NCBI RefSeq assembly: GCF_037179485.1
Contig: NW_027040722.1
Location: 10,020,501-10,084,500 of the forward strand
Direction of reading: 5' to 3'
DNA length: 64,000 bases
From: Ochlerotatus camptorhynchus
Taxonomy: Eukaryota; Arthropoda; Insecta; Diptera; Culicidae
Part shown: piece by piece, positions 21,797 to 32,890 of the stretch
How the letters are laid out: the number at the start of each line of letters is the position of its first letter
Numbering within the stretch: position 1 is the stretch's first letter
Position numbers and translations under genes: made by a program
Notes under the pieces: generated by a model
Told to the model about the DNA's origin: nothing
The model's input: the letters and a program-made list of their open reading frames with translations, nothing else
Database searches by the model: none

Positions 21797-22627
21797 TAGC
21801 ATAGCATAGCATAGCATATGCGATTGTACAAATCGTGGGTGGCTATATAATGGTCAACTAATACGTTTTGCAGAAAATATCGAGTGTTGACGCAGAAAAT
21901 ATCACTTGGGATTAGTGATTTTCCCCACACGAAAATAAAATCTACAATAGAAGCATCGCATTATACACCTGGCCACATCCTTACAATCGCAGGGGAAGGG
22001 AGGGAAAGTTAATCCAACATCTACTTAAGAAGGTGCAGGGAACCCATACTACCTTCATAGGTGTCACAGGAAGGAAAGAGTTGTGTTAGTGGGAGGGTGA
22101 ATGATTTGGCAACTCTATTCGTCAATATAGAGCATTTGATAAATCAGTGACAAAAAATAAAATATTAATAGATAAAATGGAAAGATCTCACCCGATTGGC
22201 CTAGAGACTTTGCAGCGTCATGTTTTCAGAAATGCTTTATTTAATTTTCCTTGAACCATCGCAATCACTGATAACGCTCTTCTAGCTCGTACGTACAAAA
22301 GAACGCACTCCACGCATAATCAAGGTCATGTATTTTCGGACTGTCTTCTTTAACACCACACAAAGAAGTTGCTCATCGCAGCAACAGAAAAATATATCAG
22401 CGTGATAGAGGTTGTACGGGGCAACAAAGACGCAAGACCACACCAAGAACCATTGCACAGCAAAAAAAAAAAAATCACGCACGGTATTAAAAACTTTTAA
22501 ATGCGATCACCAGTTCACCTCCAGTCACTCGAGAACCAAACGCATGCGAAAAGGTTTTCAGCAGCAAAAAAAAGCACAGAAGAAACAAAACACTTCCGTT
22601 TCGGTCGCTGGTTCAATCAGCACTCTC
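21797..22627 (-). mobile_element. 831-bp LINE-derived retroposon with 22-bp target duplication
   Basis: Bases 21775-21796 and 22628-22649 are identical 22-bp copies, and excising the insert restores the BEL/Pao coding sequence (PDSTTTKIRVVFDG). On the minus strand the insert ends in four ATGCT-type repeats (21797-21820) instead of poly(A), as some LINEs do. The left part resembles a LINE leader (T-rich, with a 66-codon ORF beginning MRDFFFFAVQWF). The right part looks like a LINE 3' UTR. It has no endonuclease or RT, so it looks like an internally deleted or SINE-like passenger moved by another LINE. Confidence 0.75.
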
Positions 22628-23530
22628 AATTTTAGTGGTGGTACTATCAGGGCAAAAAATAGGATAGTGGAGTAAAAATGATAGCGGTTTACCTGTATGC
22701 ATGGTCGGTTCCATGTGCCCTAATCTTGCGTATTCATCCATGAATTGATGATAACTCTCACGCAGGGTCGAATCGTTCCTGAAACGCCGCTCAGTCGACA
22801 GAAATCGACGCTGTGTCAGCTGATACGCGTCTCCTACGTAAGGCAGCCGGTCCTCACGTAGTGGCAGTCGAACTACGTAGCATCCATCAAGTTCTCGCGA
22901 CACCGTTCTTCTAAAATGTTCTTCAAACCGTTGCTCGTCCAAAGTCATCGCCCTACCGTTGTCGAAATTTTCGAGTTCCCAAAATCGTTGAAGCAAGCAA
23001 ATGCAAATCGGCGGTTGATTTGCTGCGGACGAGTACATTCCCGACATCACGTATCCGAATACGGTGCTCTGTAATAGAGGGTAGCCTTGAGCTAACGAAA
23101 ATCTTCTAGGCTCTAATAACGAGAAAAATAATTCCGCGCCAATCAAAACATCGGCTCCCGCACTGATGTTAAACCGAGAATCAGCAAGAACAATATTTGG
23201 CGGAATCTTCCAATCAGAAATGTTAATGTTCTTGCTGGGCAATATGGCAGGAATTTTTGGTATAACTAGACACGACACGGAAGATGCAAATTTACTCACA
23301 CGAGAAAAGATATTAATTACGACCGTTTCTGTTATGTGCACTTTTCCCGTACTGACACCGATTACATCTACATTCGTCTTACATCTTTTGAGTCCGAGTT
23401 TCGGAGCCAGTGACTCAGAAATAAAATTACATTGCGAACAGCTATCGAGAGCAATACGCGTGAAGTGACACTTCACAACCGACGTTGCGTGAGGATACAT
23501 CTCTGTAGATGTTGACTCGCACTCGCTCAT
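22613..23530 (-). pseudogene. BEL/Pao aspartic protease region
   Basis: The protease of the polyprotein (DUF1758 type) shows ALDSCSQCNFIS, where most relatives have ALLDSGSQ, then DVIGVSTGKV and ADVLIGAELF. It continues into the linker before RT (FWELENF ... DEQRFEEHF) and ends at the 831-bp insert. The frame is open over 300 codons. The DSC in place of the usual DSG/DTG active-site triad, if not ancestral, would weaken catalysis. Confidence 0.75.
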
Positions 23531-24939
23531 AGTCTTGTTCGATTGTATTGAAGATGACTCCGTTGTGATAGATGGAGTAGACGAGAGAGCCGCGAGGGTG
23601 AGAACGACCGGGGTATGGGTAGTGTTAGCAGCCGACGGCGAAGCTTGATACGATGTGTATTGTATCGATTTGCATGAGATTGTTCATCGTTGGGAATCGA
23701 TTGTTCATTAGCAATAAACGAATGTGATACTAGTGTGTTAGTTTGCGAGATTTCCGAATTATCAATGTTAGGTAGATGTAAAAGTGTATGGTGCCGATTG
23801 CCAAACACTCCACAGTGATATCCACTAAGACAATTGATACACAATTTGTAACGTTTGGTGAGGTTGAAGCGTTGCTTTGGTGGTAGCTTTTTAAATTGTA
23901 CACAATGGTACAAATAATAAGCAGGGGGCATTTAATAGAAGGTTCAGTAATCACCAAAGTCGAGGTAGTTTTCGATGGACGCTTGGCGGCGTTGTTCAAT
24001 ACACATGCATTTTGGGATAACCTTACTGATTGTAACATGCGAGCTTGTTTCCTGACAAAGTTCACCAGCTGCTCGTAAGTTGGACGTTCGTTTTCTTTAC
24101 ATTGTTTCTACCATTCTTTTAGAGTTACCGAATATAATCGCCGGCTTAAACTATCCACAAGTACCGAATTCCAGTGTCAATCTGGACCTTCTAATTTGTT
24201 CAGCACACTAACGTGGCGATCAAACTGATCGAGTAACTCAGATAAACCTGAGGCAGATTCACGTTTTAATGTGGGAATGGAGAACAATGCAGATATATGA
24301 CGCTTGATTAATAGATTGGGATTATCATATCTTTCTTCGATAGCCTTCAAGGCTATTAGGTAATTTTCAGTGGATACAGAAATTGAATAAATGACATGGT
24401 GTGCTTCACCCTTCAATGCTGCCTTCAAGTAATGCAGTTTTTGAACGGAGGTGAGCTGCCCGTTGGCATGCACAAGTGACTTGAAGAGATCTCGAAATTC
24501 AATCCATTCTTCCGGATTCCCATCAAACTCTGGGATTCTAATCTCCGGAAGACGGATTGCTTGTGTAATCTGAGGCTGTACCTGACTTACTGACACTCGA
24601 GAAGTTTGCTGGAATTTTCTCACGTGGCATTTTAGTGACAAAAGAAGATTTTAAATCAATGTACATGTTCTGAAATGAAACACGCTCTTCTGAGAGCTCT
24701 GCGGAATCGTCAGATTCTTCATAAGTTTCGATCTCGTATTGGACCGCAGCAAACTTTTTCCACAAATCATCAATTAGATCGATTCTGATCTGTACTTGAT
24801 GAACCATGCTTTTATTGTATCCATCATTGAAAGATTTAATAAGCCCTGCAGAGCCGAGAATATTCGATCTGCGTCTGCATAAAATTTTCAACCGACTTGC
24901 TACACTAGTGCGGGTTTGTTTCTTAGGAGATATTGGCAT
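23531..24939 (-). pseudogene. BEL/Pao gag, fragmented
   Basis: It starts at MPISPKKQTRTS (ATG on the minus strand at 24939-24937). A helical N-terminus is followed by the DUF1759-like core (RLPEIRIPEFDG, then EEWIEFRDLFKSLVH, LHYLKAALKGEA, VLNKLEGPD). The end carries a zinc knuckle-like CINCLSGYHCGVFGNRHHTLLH. At least two frame changes (near 24600 and 24170) and one near 23700 break it. Confidence 0.75.
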
Positions 24940-25199
24940 GATCGCGGACAAGCAACACGAAACCAGTGACGAACCTGTTAGCAAGGATAACCTGTGTTCT
25001 GCTTTCGGTGGTTCTGTGACGCGCGATGGCCGCTGAGTTGATCTCACGCTTTCTGAGGTGACAATAGGTGGCCACACGTGCTTAAGCTGCCAAATTCTTC
25101 GACCAATGCGATTGTGTCGACCAAAGGGTGTATCCCTGACACAACAAATCACTGCTGCAGCACACACTTTTTGACCCGATAGTTATCCGGCGAGACGAA

Positions 25200-25218
25200 A
25201 TCCCGGGTTTCGGCACCA
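25200..25218 (-). promoter_or_regulatory. Primer binding site, tRNA-Phe type
   Basis: On the minus strand, one base after the LTR, is TGGTGCCGAAACCCGGGAT. This 19-mer is the complement of the 3' end of animal tRNA-Phe (acceptor ...TTTCGGC-A-CCA preceded by CCGGG), matched from memory of insect tRNA-Phe. It marks where minus-strand cDNA synthesis starts and fixes the LTR edge. Confidence 0.8.
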
Positions 25219-25219
25219 C

Positions 25220-25463
25220 TGTTTAGTACTTAACTTTTTACAGAACGAGCGACCTCGAAAGTGAACAACCCAACAAATAGAAAATGACTGAGCGAAAATG
25301 GAAGACCTTCTTTCACCTACGTCGATGCACACTGGTGTAGAGTTGTAATACTCAAAAGCATTTTATTGTACCCCTTTGGGCTATTTATACGAATTGCAAT
25401 ACTGATAAAAAGAGGATATAACATGCGATATAACTCTAGGGCTTCAAGCCAGTATCGATTTCA
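25220..25463 (-). repeat. 5' LTR of the BEL/Pao element (244 bp)
   Basis: On the minus strand it starts TGAAATCGATACTGGC and ends AGTACTAAACA. TATAAATAGCCC at about 25389-25380 is a likely TATA box, with AATAAA about 20 bases further on. It contains 88 bp of U3 that the 3' LTR has lost. Confidence 0.8.
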
Positions 25464-26330
25464 GATCCTTCAATGGAACATTAGCGGCTTCCTTCTCCAC
25501 CTGGCTGAGTTGGAACTCCTCTGCAGCGACGCGTCCCCTTGGGTGCTTGCCCTGACATAGGTCAACAACGTTACGCTGGACCAGATGAACAGAACACTAG
25601 ACGGCCATCAAAAAAGGGTCCAACCTCTGGAGATCCGTTGCTATAAGAATCCGCAAGGACGTGTCCACAGCCAGCCGTTCTCTGGCGGGCAAAGTGCTCT
25701 GGTCGATTAACCCAGATCTGTGTGGCAGCGACCACTATCCGGTACAGATTCGGTTATCTGCCGCATCGCCCCCAGAGAACACCCGAAGACCGCGGTGGCA
25801 CTACGAGGAAGCTGATTGGGAGGGCCCTCGCGTACCGAGCCCTCGCGCAGAACCAGGAACCCACGATCATCCCAAACATCACGGAAATCATCTATAAAGC
25901 CGCTAGCACCAGTATACCCAGAACTGGCTGTGCCCCCGGGCGGAAGGCACTCCGCTGGTGGAACGACGAAACCAAAAGAGCAGTAAAAGCCAGGCGAAAA
26001 GCACTCCGGAAGCTCAAACGCACCTCCCCAAACGATCCAGCAAGAGAAGAGGTCCTGTCGAACTATCGCCAGCAGCACAACAAATGCCGACAGGAGATCC
26101 GGACGGCGAATCAAAATTGCTTTTCGGACTTCCTGGAGAGTATCAACGCCGAACAATCGTCAGCGGAGCTATGGAGTCGCATCAACGCCCTTAGCGGCAA
26201 GCGGCGATCATCTCCGCTCCAGATTCGAACAGACACCGTCACCATCACTGATTCAACCGTCGTAGCAGACGAACTGGGCAAATACTTCGCCAAACTATCC
26301 GGCATCTCGGAGTACAGCGAAAGCTTCTGA
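25464..26330 (+). pseudogene. I-like LINE remnant, endonuclease and linker
   Basis: Continuation of 18190-18681. ILQWNISGFLLHLAELELL starts the endonuclease, then a stop after WVLALT and missing sequence. Reading resumes with CGSDHYPVQIRL (the conserved SDH motif, about 25725) and, in another frame, ALRWWNDETKRAVKARRKAL and the linker to GKYFAKLSGISEYSESF. The reverse transcriptase is absent: the remnant stops at TGA 26328-26330. Since LINEs truncate at the 5' end on insertion, loss of the 3' half implies later deletion or recombination. Confidence 0.75.
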
Positions 26331-26610
26331 CAGCGAGTCTGCCCTGTTCGTAACTTACATAAAACTTGAAGACATAAATCAATTGATTATTGAACTATGA
26401 TTTGGACTCCAATTCAAACTAGCAATTGCTGTTCAATTGAGCAGTGCAGAAACTGAGACCAATAAAAATAAAAATATTCATTAAGGCCTCGTATATCTAT
26501 GGATAATATCAAAAACGAGATTATTACACAATTGGAGATTGGTTCTATTCACCTGCCGGGGGGATCAATATGGGTCTTTAGGATTATATCTGTAAAATCC
26601 AAATCCAAAC
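26331..26610. other. Non-coding stretch
   Basis: AT-rich, no feature recognised. Confidence 0.35.
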
Positions 26611-26735
26611 CAGCTTTTATTTAGCATCTAATACGACAAACATAATAAGAATCGGTAATTAACGAAAGTGAAAGTCGACGATGAGAATCTATCAATGTTA
26701 CTTAGGATCTAATGCAATCTTCAGCTTGAAATCAT
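26611..26735. mobile_element. Palindromic MITE, family A, right half only
   Basis: TTTAGCATCTAATACGACAAA ... AAGTCGACGATGAGAATC ... TCAATGTTACTTAGGATC ... CTTCAGCTTG matches the right half of 32630-32890. The left half is missing. Confidence 0.7.
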
Positions 26736-27004
26736 ACATCCCCCACTTGAGTGTATATTAAATTTATTTCCATACAGCAAATAGGGCACCCATTCGCTGT
26801 TTTTGGCAACCAAAACGTTAATTTCGATGTATTTTCTCATCAAAACACTTCGCTGAATTTATTTAAACGATTCCTTAATCTTTCAGCAATCTGATAACAT
26901 TTTTACCACTGAGCAAAGTTAGTGTCTTCAGCAAAGTTTTATTTAACAGTGTGTTCTACAACTTTGCTTGAGACTTCAACGCATTATATTGACAATTGAT
27001 AAAA

Positions 27005-27163
27005 GGGGATGTTCATAAATTACGCAGACCGATTTTGATAGGTCTTAGACACCCTTCTAGAAGATCGTAGAAGATCGTCCATACACATTTTTGGAAATAA
27101 GTACCTATGGACCGTAGACACTTGCCAATCCCCCTGAAGGGATTGCGTAGTTTATGAACAGGC
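27005..27163. mobile_element. MITE with GTTCATAAATTACG ends
   Basis: GGGGATGTTCATAAATTACG at the left is mirrored by GCGTAGTTTATGAACAGGCC at the right. 159 bp, non-coding; related to 11899-12031. Confidence 0.65.
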
Positions 27164-27232
27164 CATAAAGTTAATTTTCTAGGGTGAATAATAAAATAAT
27201 GTTAAAGTGGCTATAATAATAGAAAAAAAACT

Positions 27233-27450
27233 AATAGGGGAAATGGATGTACCGTCGGCTAAATGCTCCTAATTTGGGTTGTTACATAAATTCAGCAATC
27301 GACTAAATTTTCAGTAGCAACCAAAAATATCCATGAGTACCGCCTCATTGACGCGTTCATCTAGATAAAATTGATAAATAGCAGCTTTTGAGCGATGGGC
27401 CCAATCTTAGATCCATAAGCCAACATTAGAGCCATTGCCCTTACGTCAAA
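27233..27450 (+). mobile_element. MITE with GGGGAAATGGATGTA end, family D
   Basis: An inverted relative lies at 44230-44457. Shared blocks include ATCTAGATAAAATTGATAAA, AGCGATGGGCC and CAATCTTAGATCCATA. Each copy has the GGGGAAATGGATGTA end. Non-coding. Confidence 0.65.
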
Positions 27451-28057
27451 ATATAGCACAATTCTAAGAAACTTTCCCGAAGACACTACCGGCTCAAATA
27501 TTGAACCGTCACGTTTTTGCGTGTTTAGACCATTGTGTCAAGGTATGAATTACCTATAATCAATACGACTGAAGAATTGGTGCACAATCCCCACATACCT
27601 TGCTCCAATTTGATTAACAATGAAGGGATGTTTAATTAAAATCTTTGTTTTTAAATGTCCGTTAGTGCCTCATATGAACAGTCACCATTGAAGAAAAATA
27701 AATGGAAGATAAAAATAAAAACAATCAGTGTTCTCAACTCCTACTCCCACGCATAAGTCACCGTTGAATCTTCCGAAGCTGCTACCCACATTGAACCACA
27801 TTTAATTTAAACAAGTTCAGGCGTATAGACCGATTGCGGACGGAATTTTCCTTCAACACCCTACCGCACTAGCCCGTTCATTATGGAGCCCTCAGCACGG
27901 CAGGAAGTAGAGAATAAAAACCCGAAAGGACCCTCCGCCAGATGCCGGAGCTGAAAGGGTGAAAATGCCATTATCCCCTTCTCGAGTGAATGCGGATCCT
28001 TCTTTCCGATGCTCCCCGTATGGAGCTTTCAACAGCTCATGGTCCCGACGAGAGTAA
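27451..28057. other. Non-coding stretch
   Basis: No gene recognised; mixed composition. Confidence 0.35.
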
Positions 28058-28511
28058 CACGGCCGATGAGAGTAACTCAGTAACTGAGTCGAATTAAACT
28101 CACAATTGAATCGCTCAGCGATGAGTAAATTGCCTCATGTTTTCCTGTGGAAAACCTCAAATATCTTCCGGCAAATGAGGAAAATTTACGAAAACTAAAC
28201 TCAGTCCAGGAGTAGTACCAATAGACTGAGTGAATCAAATCTTTGGTTTTTTCTCATATTCGGTATTTTTTCCTGGAAAAACATGATGCAAATTTACTCA
28301 TAGCTGAGTTCCTGCACTTTTTTCGATTTATGAGTAAACTGAACTCAAAATTTGGGTCGATCTCAATGGTCATGCAGGAGAATACTAACAGACTGATTGA
28401 AAGTTTTTCCTGGAAAATCGTGAAACATTTTACTCATTCACTGAGTAACCACACTTTTTTGCAATTTTGAGGCAAATTCGACTGAACTTTGAGCGTCTCT
28501 CATTGGCCGTG
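28058..28511. mobile_element. MITE family C, CACGGCCGATGAGAG ends, full copy
   Basis: CACGGCCGATGAGAGTAACT ... GAGTCGAATTAAACTCACAA at the left is mirrored at the right by ATTCGACTGAACTTTGAGCG and TCTCATTGGCCGTG, giving TIRs of about 50 bp. GAGTAA/ACTCA-type motifs recur inside. Relatives are at 36518-36809 and 61826-62140. Confidence 0.8.
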
Positions 28512-29436
28512 CACCAGTGCGGGGCAGCGGCCACCTTTATTCCGTATCTCTAGCCAGCCCCACACGGCTCCGGATGGTGTAGAACAAAACATCGCATCAT
28601 CGTCGACGTCCTCGACCTCGTCGGATATGACGATCAAATGTGACAGGAAGTTAGGACAAAAAATGTGACTCACACCACAGGATATACCCACGGGAAAGGA
28701 GGAGGCCCAAAGGTCGCAGCTTCATTAAAGTGTTTTAATGAAAATGCCAGCTGACAGCCGGAGAAGAAAAACTGGACCGTCGCTGTGGATGTTGACTTTT
28801 TTGGTTTTCCTCCGCTCATTGTCGGTGTTGGTGTTGTTGTGTTGTCCGCAGGATCGGATTCATGGGAAAATTTAATTCCAGTCTCACAGCTGCGGCAACG
28901 TGGGTCGACTTTTGTTGGTGCATCAACTGTTCCTAATATCCGCTAACCAAAATGTGCAACCGTTCAAAAGATGAATTATTTGCACTTGGATGACCTTCCC
29001 TTGAGGTCCGTTTGAGGTACGATAATGCATCAGGAGACCAATTATCACACATTGACTCGCTCGTCAGCTGGTGAACTCTGATGACCGCAGGTCGAAACCG
29101 CTACGCTCTTTTGTTTGGTTCTATTGAAACTTTCTGTTTGATAAATCCGTTTTGGGTCGGTTGATCTCCTGATGAAATGAGACTCATTACTTTCCTAGGT
29201 TGAACACTGAGCGGAGCGAATGTACGCTCGGTGATTTGCGGTTTTAATTCGATTGAACTGTGGAATCATTTACCGATAAACGGGTGCGGTTTGCAATGTT
29301 GAAATGTGATCTGTGGTTGAAGAAGGAGGTTCTCCAAAATCAAAATGGATTGCAACAACGATTGATTAATTGGGGTAGGTGAGGCAGTTTTGGTCCTAGC
29401 TGCAGTATTTGGCTCACGTTGGAATTGTTGCTGATA
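28512..29436. other. Non-coding stretch
   Basis: No supportable gene; composition is more balanced than in the MITE blocks and may be unique sequence. Confidence 0.4.
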
Positions 29437-29551
29437 ATCATTGGCGTAGCTAATTGGGATGCCAGGGGGGCCAGGCCCCCTCCAGAATTATCTAGCCCTC
29501 TCCAGAATTATCTAGGCCCCCTCCAGATAAATTGTCTAGCTACGCCAATGC
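29437..29551. mobile_element. Short palindromic repeat, TTGGCGTAGCT ends
   Basis: ATTGGCGTAGCTAATTGG at the left is mirrored by TCTAGCTACGCCAAT at the right. Inside, GGCCCCCTCCAGAATTATCT is repeated in short tandem form. Confidence 0.65.
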
Positions 29552-30250
29552 TGATAATAAGAAAAACAAAGATTTATCGGGCTCTGAGCGTCTGTATTTT
29601 AGCACAGCAACATGAATTAAGAGGAAAGGCAACATTTCAGTTCATAATTCCTCAATACAGTAGCATTAAATAGACTTCCGAAAATTGCTTTTCTAAGAAG
29701 GTCACTTTTTTAGCCGTACGGCTGAACACCGGACATTCTGTTTCGAGATTTTTTTTTACCAAAATATGCAAAATTTTGATAATATACATGCTCAAACGTG
29801 AAGTAAACAATTAATCATATCGTCATGGGAATAATTTTCTTTTGATCAGTGCTGTTAATTTTTATATCATTCAGTTGAAGATAAACCAATACAACCATTC
29901 AATAAATTCTGTGAATACGAATTCTCACATGACCATAATTTGAAGAGCCCCTTTCTCATTCGAAGCACATCGTCACTGTGAATTGAGTCACTCACTATCA
30001 TTTGATCGATTTAAGGTCGATGTCGACCCAATGTCGTTTTTTTGTCGGGTCAGTGTTGGGGTTATGTCGGGTCAATGTCGGGTAAACAACGGGTTGGGGT
30101 TTGGTGGAAGCCAGGTTGGTGTCGGGTTGGCTTAGCTTTTTTGCCGGAATGTCGACCAGAGCTCCGTTTATGTGTAGGTTACACTCAATTGAATGATATC
30201 AAGCGTTTCTCAAATGAGAATGATCCATGCCTTCGTCAAATGACTAAGTA
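29552..30250. other. Non-coding stretch with GTCGGGT-rich patch
   Basis: Between about 30020 and 30140 the motif GTCGGGT or GGGTT(A) recurs irregularly on the plus strand. There is no gene. Confidence 0.45.
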
Positions 30251-30443
30251 AAGGCTCAAGCGCAATGACAGCGGAAGCGGAACGGCAGTGACAGCGAAAA
30301 AGCCCGATCTGAGTAAGCCTACTTGTCGGATTGAAAACTAGTTAGAACCAAATCGACTTCGGTTAGGCTTTTTGATGTCATTTGTGACAACTGTCAAACT
30401 TTCCGTTTCCGTTCCGCTTCCGCCCACATTGCGCTTGGGCCTT
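30251..30443. mobile_element. MITE with AAGGCTCAAGCGCAATG ends
   Basis: AAGGCTCAAGCGCAATGACA then GCGGAAGCGGAACGG at the left is mirrored by CCGTTCCGCTTCCGC then ATTGCGCTTGGGCCTT at the right. 193 bp. Confidence 0.8.
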
Positions 30444-30854
30444 AACTGATATCACCCATTCGAAGGAGGTCCCATTTGATAGCTGATAGCTGCTTTTCTC
30501 ATTTTCATCAAAAATGTTCAATTGATAATGAAAATTTACAGCACTGCTTTTGATGCAAGTTTAGGTCACAAAAGTGAACAAAAACCTAAAGAAATCAATC
30601 AGAGACTTTTTCGTTCAGTTTTTTTTTTTTTAATTTGAAGCTACAATGAAAAACAAAATAGTATTTCCCATACATTTGCACCCGCTTTTCTAAAGCCCGT
30701 AAATAGAGGTTCGGCGCCATATTGAAATTCAATTTTTCGGAATCAGGGTGTAGTCAAGAGATCGAAGATTGACTTCCGACGCCATTTTGAAATCAAAGAT
30801 GGCGGCTTCCGGTTCCAGAAACAGTGGGAAACACTGTAAAATACTCCTAAATAT

Positions 30855-31028
30855 TTAAGAGGAAGAGGAGACAATACGGGGGCGAAAACGAACCACTTTT
30901 CTGTCAAACGCGAACCAGCTTGTGATTGGCCGATGGTGAGTGCGTTAAACAGAGATAGAGATAGATATAGATAGAGATAGAGATAGAGATTAAAGAGTAA
31001 GAAGCCAGTTGTCTCCTCTTCCTCTTAG
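30855..31028. mobile_element. 174-bp MITE with 8-bp target duplication
   Basis: TAAGAGGAAGAGGAGACAA at the left is mirrored exactly at the right. CTAAATAT flanks both sides (30847-30854, 31029-31036). Removing it rejoins a normal array unit (ACTCCTAAATATGGGTATTT). An 8-bp duplication is usual for hAT elements. A (GATAGA)n microsatellite fills 30951-30991. Confidence 0.85.
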
Positions 31029-31276
31029 CTAAATATGGGTATTTTCAGAATCGGAAAGACGTCTAGAGATCGGATAACAATGTTCGGTGCCATTTTGAAA
31101 TCCCAAATGGCTGTTTCCGGTTCCAGAAAAAGTGGGAAACACTGTCAAATACCCTTCAATACTTAAATTTTTGGAATCACCATGACGTCTAGAGGCCGTA
31201 AATCGATGTCCGGTGCAATCTTGAATTCCAAGATAGTGGCTTTCGGTTTTGGAAAAGTAGGAAATACTGTCACATA

Positions 31277-31374
31277 CCCAAGTAACATTGCAAACTTTAA
31301 AGAGTTTTTATAGCATTCTACAAGCCTAAATCATGGTCTACAGAACCCTCATAAAACCAAAATTGCTACTTGGG
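31277..31374. mobile_element. 98-bp TA-flanked MITE
   Basis: TA then CCCAAGTAACATTGCAAAC at the left; AAAATTGCTACTTGGG then TA at the right. The interior is also roughly palindromic. Confidence 0.8.
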
Positions 31375-31635
31375 TACCCTTCAATATGGGTATTTTCGGA
31401 ATCAGCGTGACGTCTATAGGCAGAAATCGATGTCCGCTATTTTTAAATCCAAGGCCACCATCTCCGGTTTCAGAAAAGTGGGAAATACAACAATATGGGT
31501 GTTTTTAGAATCGGGGTGCTGTATGGGGACCGAAAATTTATTTTCGATTTTTAAATCCAATATGGCAGCTCCTGGTTTCAGAAAAAGTGGGAGCAACTGC
31601 CAAGCAAGGTTACTGAAATTCGCTTAATTTCTCTT

Positions 31636-32366
31636 ATATTCATTCATCGTGTGCGACGGTACTCGAAGCATCGGTATCTCAGCAAAATGTCTTGAATGAT
31701 GTTGATGCCCACATAAAAGCAAATCGTAAAAAATGCTCGGTGAGTGAGGAGTGTGAGTGCCACTGTACCACTCAAACCTTCGGGCTGCGTGCTCTTCTTC
31801 TCTTTGTCGTTCGCATCGCGAGCGTTGGAGAGTGTTCTTCGTATGGTTTAGTCTTCATGACGATGCGAATGGTTTTTCACATCAACGCGATGCTCATGCT
31901 TTGATCATCACGAAGAATTTTTGAACATGCTCTAATGATGTCGCACAAAGTGTATTGGCGCTGACAACGTCTCTCCGTCGGGAAGCTTTTTTTTTCTCCA
32001 ACTATGTTTCTCATTAATGTTTGTGTAAATGAAACAAAAAATATTCCCTTTTGCACTAGCTCGCGTACACCCACTATCAAAATCAAGACACTCGTCATCA
32101 CAAGCAACCACACAAAGCCTCGTTCATGAACGATAATAGCAATGATGCTCTTCATGAAAAGGATCAATCCGGGTGTATTCTTGTACGAGTGGCATCGCTC
32201 GCGAAAAACGATTGTTGGGATCGTGTTGCTGGATAATTGAGAGTGACTGACCCATGCTCAATGGATGCATGTGGTCACTCAGTAAATGAAGAGAAGGGTG
32301 TGGGAAACAAAATAACATGAATTGCTTCGTCAATATAAGCGATCGCACACGAAGAATGAACTACAC
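31636..32366. mobile_element. Foldback element inserted in the array
   Basis: TTCATTCATCGTGTGCGACG near 31640 is mirrored by GATCGCACACGAAGAATGAA near 32340-32360. About 730 bp; it separates array units. Boundaries are approximate. Confidence 0.55.
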
Positions 32367-32629
32367 ACACACATTGCTGCTGTTCTTCTACCGCGATGGG
32401 AAAATATTCCGATCATCAGTAACCTTGCGTCAAGTTTTCTTAAATATGAATATTTTCAGGATCGAAATGTCAGCTCGATGGTGTCTGCCGGTTTCAGAAA
32501 AGTGCCAAATACCCTTCAATATGAATATTTTCTAAATCGGGATGACGTCAAAAGACCGTTAATCGATGTACTATCTTGAAATCCAATATAGCGGCTTCCG
32601 GTTTCATAAAAATGGGAAAACTGTCAAAT

Positions 32630-32890
32630 CAAGCTGAACATTGCATTAGGTCCTAAGTAACATTGACAGATTCTCTTCGTCGACTTTCTCTTTGCATCCC
32701 CACGGACATGTAAGGACATTCCCACTTATTTTCAGCTCACAGATCGATAAAAGATCGATTTATGTAGCATCTATTACGTCAGCCAGATAAAGAAACGGTT
32801 ATATGCTCAAGTTATAAACGAAAGAAAAAGTCTATGAAGAGAATCGATCGCAATCAATGTTACTTAGGACCCAATGCAAAGTTCAGCTTG
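32630..32890. mobile_element. Palindromic MITE, family A, complete copy
   Basis: The left arm CAAGCTGAACATTGCATTAG, CTAAGTAACATTGAC, GATTCTCTTCGTCGAC is mirrored by GAAGAGAATCGATCG, CAATGTTACTTAGG, CCAATGCAAAGTTCAGCTTG. 261 bp. It lies inside the tandem array and is the reference copy for the family. Confidence 0.85.

Larger units (their letters stand above)
18682..25463 (-). mobile_element. BEL/Pao LTR retrotransposon, defective, minus strand
   Basis: Read on the minus strand the order is 5' LTR, primer site, gag, protease, reverse transcriptase/RNase H, integrase, 3' LTR, as in BEL/Pao. The LTR begins TG and ends CA. GATCC flanks it on both sides (18677-18681, 25464-25468), a 5-bp duplication. 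Removing the element restores an in-frame LINE endonuclease start, which independently fixes both boundaries. Size is 6.78 kb including an 831-bp foreign insert (21797-22627). All coding parts carry frameshifts or stops, and the 3' LTR is shortened. Confidence 0.88.

Noticed and set aside
25220..25423. Shorter 5' LTR ending at TGTTATATCC (minus strand)
   Set aside because: The GATCC duplication and the in-frame LINE join both place the outer edge at 25463, so the LTR is 244 bp.
30020..30140. GTCGGGT-rich patch as a telomere-like or G-quadruplex array
   Set aside because: Spacing is irregular and the G-runs are short (mostly three or fewer); I cannot support a specific structure.
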